Origin: a virus
IMG/VR virus record: IMGVR_UViG_3300033064_003914
Span: 1 to 64,000 of that record
Reading direction: 5' to 3' (one strand)
Length of the DNA: 64,000 nucleotides
Shown here: piece by piece, positions 53,537 to 61,330 of the stretch
Layout: each line of letters begins with the position of its first letter
Position numbering within the stretch: position 1 is the first letter of the stretch
Notes under the pieces: generated by a model
Database searches by the model: none
What the model saw: the letters and a program-made list of their open reading frames with translations, nothing else
What the model was told of the DNA's origin: nothing
Made by a program: the position numbers and the translations under genes

Positions 53537-54236
53537 TCCGCATCAAGCTCCTGTACAGCGCTGAAGCTGCGGCTGCTGAAACTTGTAAGTTAATTTGCTG
53601 CGCTTCTGTACGCGCAACCGGGTCACCGATATACGAAGCCGATTTCGTCGAGTCGTCAACCTGCCACCAAGCGGCTTTCTCGGGCGGGATCGGGGCTACT
53701 GCGCCGCCGTTTTGCGTGGGGTCTTGCCCGGCGTACACATCCGGCGGCAATTGCCCACCGGCGGAGGGATCGGCTGCGGCCGTAGGCGCGTTAGCAGCGC
53801 CCGGCAAAGCTGACTCAACTGACGGCGCGCTGGTCGAGCCCGGCGGGAGAACAATCGCCTCAGGCGGTAATTGCACGCCCATTGCATTCATGATCGCCGT
53901 AAGCTGCTGCTGCATGTTGTACATGCGGTAATCAATCATTTGCATCATTTGTTCCGGCTTAAGTTTTTGCTGCGCGCCAGCAGGTGCGGCGGCGGGGGCC
54001 GGAGCAGGAGCCGGGGCGGGGGCAGGGGCCGGTGCGGGGGCGCCAGCGCCCATACCCATGTCCATAGGAGCAGCGGCCATCGCGGCCATCGGGTCAGCGC
54101 CCATAGCAGCCGGATCCATCGGGGGCGCTCCCATACCGCCCATGGCGGCAGGATCAGCCGAAGGTGGTGGTACGGCGGCAGCTTTTTGCATGGTCGCGCG
54201 GGCAAGGCGCAAAAGTTCGTAATTGATCATGGACAT
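53526..54236 (-). CDS. Ala/Pro/Met-rich protein between RNA polymerase genes
   Basis: 236 residues, start ATG 54236 with AAGGAG 6 bases upstream. The N-terminal helix (MINYELLRLARATMQKAA) is followed by low-complexity Ala/Pro/Met/Gly sequence with a long AP-dipeptide run. A predicted coiled coil (PEQMMQMIDYRMYNMQQQLT) is followed by another Pro/Ala linker and a C-terminal helical region (AWWQVDDSTKSASYIGDPVA). The architecture suggests a flexible scaffold or tether. It has the best ribosome site in the polymerase cluster, so the product may be made in larger amounts than the polymerase. Confidence 0.6.
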   Translation of the reverse strand: MSMINYELLRLARATMQKAAAVPPPSADPAAMGGMGAPPMDPAAMGADPMAAMAAAPMDMGMGAGAPAPAPAPAPAPAPAPAAAPAGAQQKLKPEQMMQMIDYRMYNMQQQLTAIMNAMGVQLPPEAIVLPPGSTSAPSVESALPGAANAPTAAADPSAGGQLPPDVYAGQDPTQNGGAVAPIPPEKAAWWQVDDSTKSASYIGDPVARTEAQQINLQVSAAAASALYRSLMRNAR

Positions 54237-54259
54237 GAAAATCTCCTTGTTTGGTGGCC

Positions 54260-57200
54260 CTAATCATTCTCCACAATATGTACCGGCGTGTCGACCTCAA
54301 TATCACCACGCCGATAAGCGGCAATGGCATCTTTGGCGGATTTAAAGACTCGCGCGGGCGACTTCTTGTTAATCCGGTTGGAAGCAACATACAGGCCAGA
54401 TTGTAATTCAGCTACTGGGGTGTAATGACCCTTAAACGTTGACGCCGCAAATAAATTACGACTTGGCAGCATTTTTTCAGCGGCTTCTCGGCCGGCTGCG
54501 TCAGTGCTAGGCACATGGAATTGCATGGCGTCGCCATCGAAGTCAGCGCCGAAACCATTGGTTACAAGCGGGCTCACTTCCATTGTTTTGTTTTTAGTAA
54601 GACGCGGATAAAACGCCATTATGCCGTAACGGTGCAGTACCGGCGCGCGATTAATAATAATTGGCCGAGAATTCATTTGCTGGTTTAATTCACCGCGGGC
54701 CATATTGTTTTTGTCGTCAAACGACTTAATTGCTTCCATGCGCGGTAACCCCCGACGCACCAGCCCGCGCACAATAAACGGCTTATAAATTTCCCACGCT
54801 TTTTCTTCGGGGAGGGCAACCTGATCCATATCCAAATCAGGATTAGGCGTAATTACAGCTCGACCAACAAGATCCACAGTTGAACTAAGAAGTTTGCGCT
54901 GCACAGTGCCGTACTTTGGCGAGCTTCCAAAAATCTGCGATAAAAAGCCGCGCACTCGTCGCTCGACGTTCTTGGCCTGCACAGGGTCGCCCATGCCCGT
55001 GACGCCCTTCATTGCGTCGTATAGTCCCAGGCGTTCGTTGCCGACTTCAGTAAATACGCCAGCAGAATCTTTTAATACAGAGTTTGCGTCGAGCAGTTCT
55101 TTGTACAGATAATTTGCGTCGGCAACGAGCGGTAGTTTTTTCTGCCCCATCGTCGAGACGGGCCGGAACGCTGGCGGTATTACCGGCATCTTGGTCAGCA
55201 TCCACTCCTCGGGATGTGTGCCAGTCTTTTCTGAAGTTTTTAAAAACGCTAGTTTTCGAACGGCGGCATCCCGCGCGACCTTGCGGCCGGACTGAATATC
55301 TTGACGCGCCTGCTCTATAGCTTTAGGCACATTAATACGCTTTAGCGCGTTCTTAATAGCCATTGGGCCGGTTTCGTCATTAAGCTTCTCTTGTCCGGCT
55401 AAGATATCTCTGAACTTTTTCTCGGTAAGCCCAAGAGTGCGCCTAATCGGTTCTTCCATAACCGGATTTGGCATAGGCTCGTGCAGAGTGATCTTAGCCC
55501 AACGATTACCGTTATGGCCGCCAGTAAGCCCTTCGTCAAAAAGCCCGCCGGTCTTGGGGCGCAGGCCAGATTTCCAATCAACTGTATCGGCGTTCTGTAT
55601 TTCGCGGTCGCCCGTAAGCTTGTCAATTTCTTTGTCAGTCAACGCCATGATGTGCGTCTTTGTGCCTTCGCGGACGGTGGTAATACCTGCACCCCGAAGC
55701 TGCTCAACAAATTTTGTGTAAACTTGCGGAATCTTTGGAAGCGGCGGCGTATAGCCCGCCATTACCTGCGACCAATATTCTGGATTAGCTTGCCCGCGCA
55801 CCATTTTGGCGTCGCGAATAACCTGCCCAGCGCCGTGCGAAAGCAAAGCACCCAGATCGAGCATGCCGATGCGCTTAGCGCCTTCAGGCCCGCCCTTGGC
55901 TGGCGTGCCTTCAGCCGTGTATCCGCCAGTAGACCGGCCCTGCGCTTTGCTTTCGCTCGTGTGGTGCAATTTCATGAAGAAACGATTACCAGTAAGCACG
56001 CCTTTAATTTTGCGCCCAGTCTCGGGGTCAGTAACGTCCTCGAGATCCGTAAGTTGATGTTTTCGTAATTCTGCTTTTGCAAAAGCAATAAGATCAGTCT
56101 GGTCGTCAAAGTCTTTAATCTTGAACGGCTGCCCAGTTTTTTCAGCTACTTTACCGAGCGCTGCTTCTACGATCTGAGACGGATTAATTCGGCTGGCTAA
56201 ACCGAGCGGGCTGACAAGCACCTCTATTGGCCGGCCTTGCGCATCCTGCGGCATTTGATCGTCAGCAATAATGCCAGCCACGACGCCCTTGTCGCCGAAG
56301 CGCCCGGTGAGTTTGTCGCCTACTTCCATCTGCGCTTTGCTTTTAACAATTGCGCTGTACCCCTTTTTTGTTTTAGCGATGTCAGTGACGACGCCCGGGG
56401 AGTGGTGATCCCAAGTAACAGAGTCATTAGTGAAGTTAGCCGACTTGCCGCGAAACACCTGCCCGTATGTGGTTTCCCGCGCTTTGCTCACGAGAATAAG
56501 CGGGTCGCCGTACGTGACAACAGCGCCTTTTTTGATTACGCCATTATCGTCAAAGTTATCTAAAGTTTTTTTGTCATACTCACTTGGGAACAAGCTAACA
56601 AATTTCTTCTTGTCTATGTGCGTGTTGTCGTCCGCGTCGGCTTCGTGCTGATACATGTGCTCAGATGTCAGGCGCTTTGCTGCAGACTCAGATATCACCA
56701 CTGAGTCGTCGTACACAAGCCCGCGGAACGGCAAGTAACCTACGCGCATATTTAAACCAAGCGCCGCAGTGCCGTTCTTGTCTGTAAAATTTGACTGCGC
56801 AATAAGCTGGCCGGGTTTAACTGTATCGCCGGGTTTTACAGCTGCTGTTTGTGTCCAGAAAGTTTTTCGATTAAACGGCGCGTCATTGTAAAGCTCAACT
56901 GTTTTTTGCTCACCGTCTTTGTTGCGTAAAACAATCTCGTCTGGCGTAACAGATACAACCTGCGAAAGTTCGTCGGCGTATGCGGCACCCATGCTCTTGC
57001 CCATATCGTCTTCGTACGAGCGCGATGGATCGTCGGCGATAGCTGATTGAATAAACGGCGATTCAGCGTTGACAAGGGGCAGCGCCTGCGTAAACATGCG
57101 CGAACCCATGATAACGCGGTGACCTTTCATCATGGATTTGAGCGGCACCATATTAGACAACATCGAGAAAGACGCATCCATATTTGGAGCCATGTACTGC

Positions 57201-58708
57201 GCTTGATCGCGCGGAATGTATTTCATTTTGCCGTTAACAATTGCGGCCACGGTTGGGAGGTCGCTTTTATCCTCGCCCGGGAACACAAGCGGCATATCAG
57301 CAATGTCCTGCGGCGACTTGTACTCAAGCTCGCCTGTCTTCAGATTCTTCACTTTCATGTATATTTTGCCATCAGAGCCTTTTACAGCACCGCGGGCGAA
57401 CCGCATGTCTACACCTACTTTTCCAGACTCCGGCGTGCGGAGATAATCTACAAACCCGAAGTGACTCGGCTGCACGCTGCGCGATTCTTGCGGCACGGCG
57501 TCAAGCGAGCTAATGCCACCTTCGCCTAATCTGGTAACCCGCGTTTGATGGTCGTAAATTTCCGCCGGATTAATTTCTTCGAGACTAGACCCGAGACCGC
57601 TACCAATAAGCGCAGCCACAATCGCTTTATTAAACGCACCAGTCGGTACATGATCGAGTGTTTTCTTCGCCGTGGCTTTCCATAGCAGTTGCCGCAGCAT
57701 GGCCCTATCTTTTGAGAAGCGTTCAGCAATTAAATCTTCAGGGCCAAGGACTTGTTGAAAAGCCATGCTGTCGCGGTCGTCTGATTCGGTCTCTTTCCGG
57801 TTTACGGCAATCAGCTTCTTCGTGATCTTGAGGATGGCGTCAGGCGTTAAATTTTTGATAGGCTCGCCAAGCGTGCGCTTTGTCACCTCGGGATCCATCT
57901 CCATTTTTAAAAACTCGTCGGCGATGGCTTTTTGTTTTCCTGGGGCGTCAATGCCGGGTATGGCTTTGTAGACAAGCCGGCTATACAGCTTGTCGAGCGT
58001 GCCGGCGTCGCCCTTTTCCATATTCACAGCGGTGAGCTCGTTGCCCCACGCCTTGCGAATATCTTGCTCTGAAGTGCCTAGCGCTTTAAGCAGCGGCATA
58101 AGCGGAATCTGCGCTTGGCCAATATTGATCTTGAATACGCCCGTTTTAGGGTCAAGATAATATCGGTGCATTCGGCCTTTTCCGGGAAGCACATTTACAT
58201 GCGCTTCAAGTTCGCCGTTGTCTTTTTCGCGGGTGTATACGCCCGGGCGAAGTCGCATCTGATGGGCCAGCGTGTACTCCACGCCATTATGCACAAACGT
58301 ACCAGCGTCGGTCATATACGGCACATTAGCCAACGTTGACCGCTTTTGCGCAATAACCGCGCCTGTTTTGTTGTCCGTTAGATTCCACGTACCGCGCAAT
58401 TTTCGCGCGAGGGAGCCGTGAGAGAGCACAGCCTGCTTGTGATCTTTTTTCGTAAAACGCTCGGGGCCTTCGTAACCTACCTCGCCAAGGCTGAGCGTAT
58501 ACAGATCGTTCTGGACAGGTTTAATACCGCGGGCTTGAGTCGCCGCAGTATCAAAAATATCTTCTCGAGTAAAAACGGGCTCGAACGGCGCTACGCCAAT
58601 TGCAGACTGCTGCGATTGCTGAAAGATATTTTGGCGTAACGCGTTAACGTCGCCAAATTCTCGGGCTTGCGGCCCTAAGATCGAGTTTGACTGTTCGGGA
58701 AGTGGCAT
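54260..58708 (-). CDS. rpoB/rpoC: RNA polymerase beta fused to N-terminal half of beta-prime
   Basis: 1482 residues. Beta part: VPYMTDAGTFVHNGVEYTLA (about 125), VTRLGEGGISSLDAVPQESR and SHFGFVDYLRTPESGKVGVD (about 400-430), MEVGDKLTGRFGDKGVVAG (about 796-812; the conserved lysines of the active centre) and FFMKLHHTSESKAQGRSTGG (about 912-930). The beta-prime part starts near 1080: VDWKSGLRPKTGGLFDEGLT, EEWMLTKMPVIPPAFRPVS (about 1165), RPIIINRAPVLHRYGIMAFY (about 1343) and NGFGADFDGDAMQFHVP (about 1383; catalytic Asp triad). The N-terminal zinc-binding domain of beta-prime is missing. The remaining beta-prime is at 51412-53292. It is a DNA-dependent RNA polymerase of the cellular multisubunit type. 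Confidence 0.95.
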   Translation of the reverse strand: MPLPEQSNSILGPQAREFGDVNALRQNIFQQSQQSAIGVAPFEPVFTREDIFDTAATQARGIKPVQNDLYTLSLGEVGYEGPERFTKKDHKQAVLSHGSLARKLRGTWNLTDNKTGAVIAQKRSTLANVPYMTDAGTFVHNGVEYTLAHQMRLRPGVYTREKDNGELEAHVNVLPGKGRMHRYYLDPKTGVFKINIGQAQIPLMPLLKALGTSEQDIRKAWGNELTAVNMEKGDAGTLDKLYSRLVYKAIPGIDAPGKQKAIADEFLKMEMDPEVTKRTLGEPIKNLTPDAILKITKKLIAVNRKETESDDRDSMAFQQVLGPEDLIAERFSKDRAMLRQLLWKATAKKTLDHVPTGAFNKAIVAALIGSGLGSSLEEINPAEIYDHQTRVTRLGEGGISSLDAVPQESRSVQPSHFGFVDYLRTPESGKVGVDMRFARGAVKGSDGKIYMKVKNLKTGELEYKSPQDIADMPLVFPGEDKSDLPTVAAIVNGKMKYIPRDQAQYMAPNMDASFSMLSNMVPLKSMMKGHRVIMGSRMFTQALPLVNAESPFIQSAIADDPSRSYEDDMGKSMGAAYADELSQVVSVTPDEIVLRNKDGEQKTVELYNDAPFNRKTFWTQTAAVKPGDTVKPGQLIAQSNFTDKNGTAALGLNMRVGYLPFRGLVYDDSVVISESAAKRLTSEHMYQHEADADDNTHIDKKKFVSLFPSEYDKKTLDNFDDNGVIKKGAVVTYGDPLILVSKARETTYGQVFRGKSANFTNDSVTWDHHSPGVVTDIAKTKKGYSAIVKSKAQMEVGDKLTGRFGDKGVVAGIIADDQMPQDAQGRPIEVLVSPLGLASRINPSQIVEAALGKVAEKTGQPFKIKDFDDQTDLIAFAKAELRKHQLTDLEDVTDPETGRKIKGVLTGNRFFMKLHHTSESKAQGRSTGGYTAEGTPAKGGPEGAKRIGMLDLGALLSHGAGQVIRDAKMVRGQANPEYWSQVMAGYTPPLPKIPQVYTKFVEQLRGAGITTVREGTKTHIMALTDKEIDKLTGDREIQNADTVDWKSGLRPKTGGLFDEGLTGGHNGNRWAKITLHEPMPNPVMEEPIRRTLGLTEKKFRDILAGQEKLNDETGPMAIKNALKRINVPKAIEQARQDIQSGRKVARDAAVRKLAFLKTSEKTGTHPEEWMLTKMPVIPPAFRPVSTMGQKKLPLVADANYLYKELLDANSVLKDSAGVFTEVGNERLGLYDAMKGVTGMGDPVQAKNVERRVRGFLSQIFGSSPKYGTVQRKLLSSTVDLVGRAVITPNPDLDMDQVALPEEKAWEIYKPFIVRGLVRRGLPRMEAIKSFDDKNNMARGELNQQMNSRPIIINRAPVLHRYGIMAFYPRLTKNKTMEVSPLVTNGFGADFDGDAMQFHVPSTDAAGREAAEKMLPSRNLFAASTFKGHYTPVAELQSGLYVASNRINKKSPARVFKSAKDAIAAYRRGDIEVDTPVHIVEND

Positions 58709-58725
58709 AGTAGCGGCTCATCGAG

Positions 58726-59691
58726 TTAGTCAGCGATTTGCTTAATAGCCGCAATTTGTTCCGGGTCAACATAAATTGGCGCTGCCCCGGCAATGCGCGC
58801 TCGTGCTTTCTGTGCACGCGATACAGCCTTATCTCGGCTGCGTTCACGCGTCCAGTCGTATGTCATTTTCCCAGACAGCGCGCCAAGCCCAAGCGTCGAC
58901 ATTACGTACGCATTCCAAACAGCCGGATACTGCCGCATAATGTCAAACGGAAGCTTGGCCAGGGCGGTGCCGCCGGCCGCCGCGGCCGGCATTACAGCTT
59001 TTGCGGCGCCAGAAACCGCGGTAAGCGGGCCTGAAAATGTGCTACCGATAGCAGTTAAAAGCGGATTATCGGCTTGCTTTGTAACTTCGGCAAATTTATT
59101 AAACGCCGCATCAAGCGCAGCGGCTTTACGCCCGATTAACGCGCGCTGATATTCTTTCTTTGCGGCGTCAACTTGGTCGTTCAGTTCGTCTTTTTTCTTT
59201 TGAGCTATAATAGCATTCATAAGCGACGAACCGCCGTAAATGCCGAGGCCGGTGGTCGCGACTAGCGCGGCGGCTCGGGCCGCACCGCGGTCGGCTGGAT
59301 TGCTCAATACTTTATTGAGCAAATTACCGGGGGCGCTGCTAATAGTCTCTAAAATACCTGCTTCGGCGATCTTCTCGTCCTCGTCGATTGACTTAGAGCC
59401 CGGGCCAAACTTTGTGTATTTTTGTTTTGGCTTATTTATTCCGCTGAGTAAGTGATACAGCTTTGCGCCGCCCAGCCCTAGCCCCGCACCGGCAAGCGTG
59501 TACTTCAACAGGTCGGGTCCAAGCACCGCGGCCGAGGCGGCGTCCGACTTCGCTGCCGCGCGGGCGGCGATAGCGGCGGCGTTTTGCTCAGTAGCGCCAT
59601 TCGGCATTGAGCCGCCCAAGGCGTAATCAAGCCCCGAACTCAGCGGGTCTGTAACGTATTGAGTGAGCCAGCTAGCTTTTTTTGTTGTCAT
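58726..59691 (-). CDS. Glycine-zipper membrane-type virion protein
   Basis: 321 residues from the ATG at 59691 (MTTKKASWLT), which overlaps the previous stop as TAATG; the longer frame is rejected. The first 60 residues are Ala-rich. Gly-zipper segments follow at LLKYTLAGAGLGLGGAKLYH, ALVATTGLGIYGGSSLMNAI and LGLGALSGKMTYDW. A charged helix (AAKKEYQRALIGRKAAALDA) links them. This resembles the 390-residue protein at 42992-44164 in style but not in sequence. A membrane-penetrating internal virion protein is plausible. Confidence 0.6.
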   Translation of the reverse strand: MTTKKASWLTQYVTDPLSSGLDYALGGSMPNGATEQNAAAIAARAAAKSDAASAAVLGPDLLKYTLAGAGLGLGGAKLYHLLSGINKPKQKYTKFGPGSKSIDEDEKIAEAGILETISSAPGNLLNKVLSNPADRGAARAAALVATTGLGIYGGSSLMNAIIAQKKKDELNDQVDAAKKEYQRALIGRKAAALDAAFNKFAEVTKQADNPLLTAIGSTFSGPLTAVSGAAKAVMPAAAAGGTALAKLPFDIMRQYPAVWNAYVMSTLGLGALSGKMTYDWTRERSRDKAVSRAQKARARIAGAAPIYVDPEQIAAIKQIAD

Positions 59692-60041
59692 TATTGCACC
59701 TTTGGCGGCAACATGCCGTAAACTTGCGCCCACTCTACCCAGACACGAAAATGCTTATGTTCGTCGTCCCAGTTGTCGTTGCGGCGTTGAAGTAAGTACC
59801 ATCCATTAACTATTTTATCGTTTACGTCGTCAAATTCCGCTTTCTGCGCCGGATCCCATAATTCAAACATTTTGCTCTTAAAATCGAGGCGGAGATCGAT
59901 ATTCTCCATCTCTTCTTTTTTAAGATCGGGCGGCAGCGCATTTCCGCGGACAGGGTACCCGTCCACTGTTCCGGGCCAGTGCAGACGTTCGCCGCCATGC
60001 GACTCGCCACCGGTTTCGCCATAGTATTTTTTAAGGCTCAC
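59691..60041 (-). CDS. Hypothetical protein near RNA polymerase genes
   Basis: 116 residues, start ATG 60041, two bases after the previous stop. The N-terminus is Gly-rich (KKYYGETGGESHGGERLHWP) and the rest is helical and rich in Trp and acidic residues (NIDLRLDFKSKMFELWDPAQ; YLLQRRNDNWDDEHKHFRVW; VEWAQVYGMLPPKVQ). I do not recognise a family. Gene order indicates it is translated with the flanking Gly-zipper proteins. It could be a partner chaperone for one of them. Confidence 0.6.
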   Translation of the reverse strand: MSLKKYYGETGGESHGGERLHWPGTVDGYPVRGNALPPDLKKEEMENIDLRLDFKSKMFELWDPAQKAEFDDVNDKIVNGWYLLQRRNDNWDDEHKHFRVWVEWAQVYGMLPPKVQ

Positions 60042-60043
60042 GA

Positions 60044-60457
60044 CTACCCACGCCCCAGCCGGTACTGCCGAACCTTTTTACGATTTTTAGCTTTATCCGC
60101 ATAAAGCTTGTAGGTTGCGGCTAATTCTTGCGCTTTAAGCTCGTCGTCATCTAGTGCTGGCTCAAGCATTTTGGCGGTACCGTAACCAAGCCCCGCGCCA
60201 CCAATAATTGACCCGGCGATCGGGACGGCCGTGATCATCTGGAGAGCACCCGCTAAGGTTTTACCGGCACCGACGATCATGCCCGCCGCCGTCCCGCCGC
60301 CAATAGTCACGGGCGAGAGTTTAACTAACTCTGTAGCCCGTTTATTAAAACTAGCGACTTGATCCAGCCGCGCGTCGAGCTCGGCGCCAGTCAGCTTTTC
60401 TTCGGCGCATCGGGTCAAAAACCCGAGCTTAAACCCATCCTGCGCTGTAATATCCAT
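60044..60457 (-). CDS. Small hydrophobic hairpin protein with FKLGFL N-terminal motif
   Basis: 137 residues, start ATG 60457, overlapping the previous stop by one base (TGATG). The N-terminal motif QDGFKLGFLTRCAEEKLTGA is followed by a short helix and a hydrophobic hairpin (TIGGGTAAGMIVGAGKTLAG; IAGSIIGGAGLGYGTAKML), then a basic C-terminus (KNRKKVRQYRLGRG). I associate the FKLGFL-x-x-C/A-A-E motif with small virion proteins of giant phages near the RNA polymerase genes. Membrane or inner-virion localisation is inferred. Confidence 0.6.
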   Translation of the reverse strand: MDITAQDGFKLGFLTRCAEEKLTGAELDARLDQVASFNKRATELVKLSPVTIGGGTAAGMIVGAGKTLAGALQMITAVPIAGSIIGGAGLGYGTAKMLEPALDDDELKAQELAATYKLYADKAKNRKKVRQYRLGRG

Positions 60458-60957
60458 CAGAAGTCTCCGGGGAGGATGAGCTTCTTTTTACCAGATTGCC
60501 CCGAAAAAACAGAAAAGTCAGGTGATACATGCTTGCCGGTATCCCGACCTACAGGCAGAGAAGGGGGCAGGGCGGTTGAGAAATTCCCAGACGAGGACAG
60601 CGAAACAGCACTTTTACGGTTTGGCCGGTGACGCATAAACCACGCGTCGACTTTCGGGTCTGTCCTGTCGCCTTGATTTTTAGCGTCACGCGCGCACTCG
60701 GCCATCATGTCAACGCCCTGCTGTAAATCCATGCGGTCGTGGGAGAGCCACCGCTTGCCGGGGTTCTTAACCATCATCTCGCGCAGCTGTTTCGCTTCAG
60801 CACTAAGCGCGGTGGCACGCTCCAAAAACTCCCGGCGGGTTAGCACGAAGAACTCGCCCGTCTGCTCGTCGTGCAGACACACAAAGCCGTTTTGCGCGTA
60901 AAATTTAAGTCCGCGGTACGTGTAGCACTTACCAATCACATCCTTGCGGTCAGCCAT
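60457..60957 (-). CDS. Hypothetical protein
   Basis: 166 residues, start ATG 60957 with GAGGAC 6 bases upstream. The N-terminal 50 residues form a small beta unit (KCYTYRGLKFYAQNGFVCLH then TGEFFVLTRREFLERATALS). A helical region follows (SAEAKQLREMMVKNPGKRWL). The C-terminal part is Ser- and Pro-rich, disordered-looking, and ends in KKKLILPGDF. No family is recognised. It overlaps the next gene by one base and begins 7 bases after the exported zinc-finger gene. Confidence 0.6.
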   Translation of the reverse strand: MADRKDVIGKCYTYRGLKFYAQNGFVCLHDEQTGEFFVLTRREFLERATALSAEAKQLREMMVKNPGKRWLSHDRMDLQQGVDMMAECARDAKNQGDRTDPKVDAWFMRHRPNRKSAVSLSSSGNFSTALPPSLPVGRDTGKHVSPDFSVFSGQSGKKKLILPGDF

Positions 60958-60964
60958 GATGTCC

Positions 60965-61303
60965 TCATTTATTTACCGGAATTGTGCATGTACCAGATAC
61001 GCAATTATCAGGTAACGCGCGTTGCTGTAATTTCATAACCGGCGCCAGTTTTGACTCAGCGTTTACTTTGCCGTCTTTCGGTTCGCAATCCGGGCAGTCC
61101 GTCCAGTGCAGATCGTCACCTGTGCGGATTCTACCCGTACCTTTACATCTTGTGCAGTCCTTTGTGTCGACTAATACTTTTGGCGGAATTGCGTCAGGAA
61201 GGAAAGAAACATAAGCAGCCTCTGCAGCGACCATGCCGACACAATCTTTTTTGGGCGATTCGGCATACGTCACCGGGGCTAAAAGCATAAGCCACTCAAA
61301 CAT
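60965..61303 (-). CDS. Exported protein with DnaJ-type zinc finger half
   Basis: 112 residues, start ATG 61303. The first 14 residues (MFEWLMLLAPVTYA) form a short hydrophobic signal-like segment with an Ala-x-Ala-like end. Near residue 50 is CTRCKGTGRIRTGDDLHWTD followed by CPDC, matching the CxxCxGxG...CxxC zinc finger of DnaJ cysteine-rich domains. Two more Cys (CVSGTC) lie close to the C-terminus. A periplasmic or envelope-associated redox or zinc-binding role would fit, though the precise job is unknown. It lies downstream of the papain-like protease. Confidence 0.65.
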   Translation of the reverse strand: MFEWLMLLAPVTYAESPKKDCVGMVAAEAAYVSFLPDAIPPKVLVDTKDCTRCKGTGRIRTGDDLHWTDCPDCEPKDGKVNAESKLAPVMKLQQRALPDNCVSGTCTIPVNK

Positions 61304-61330
61304 GTGAACTACTCCAAATCAGACGTGTAT

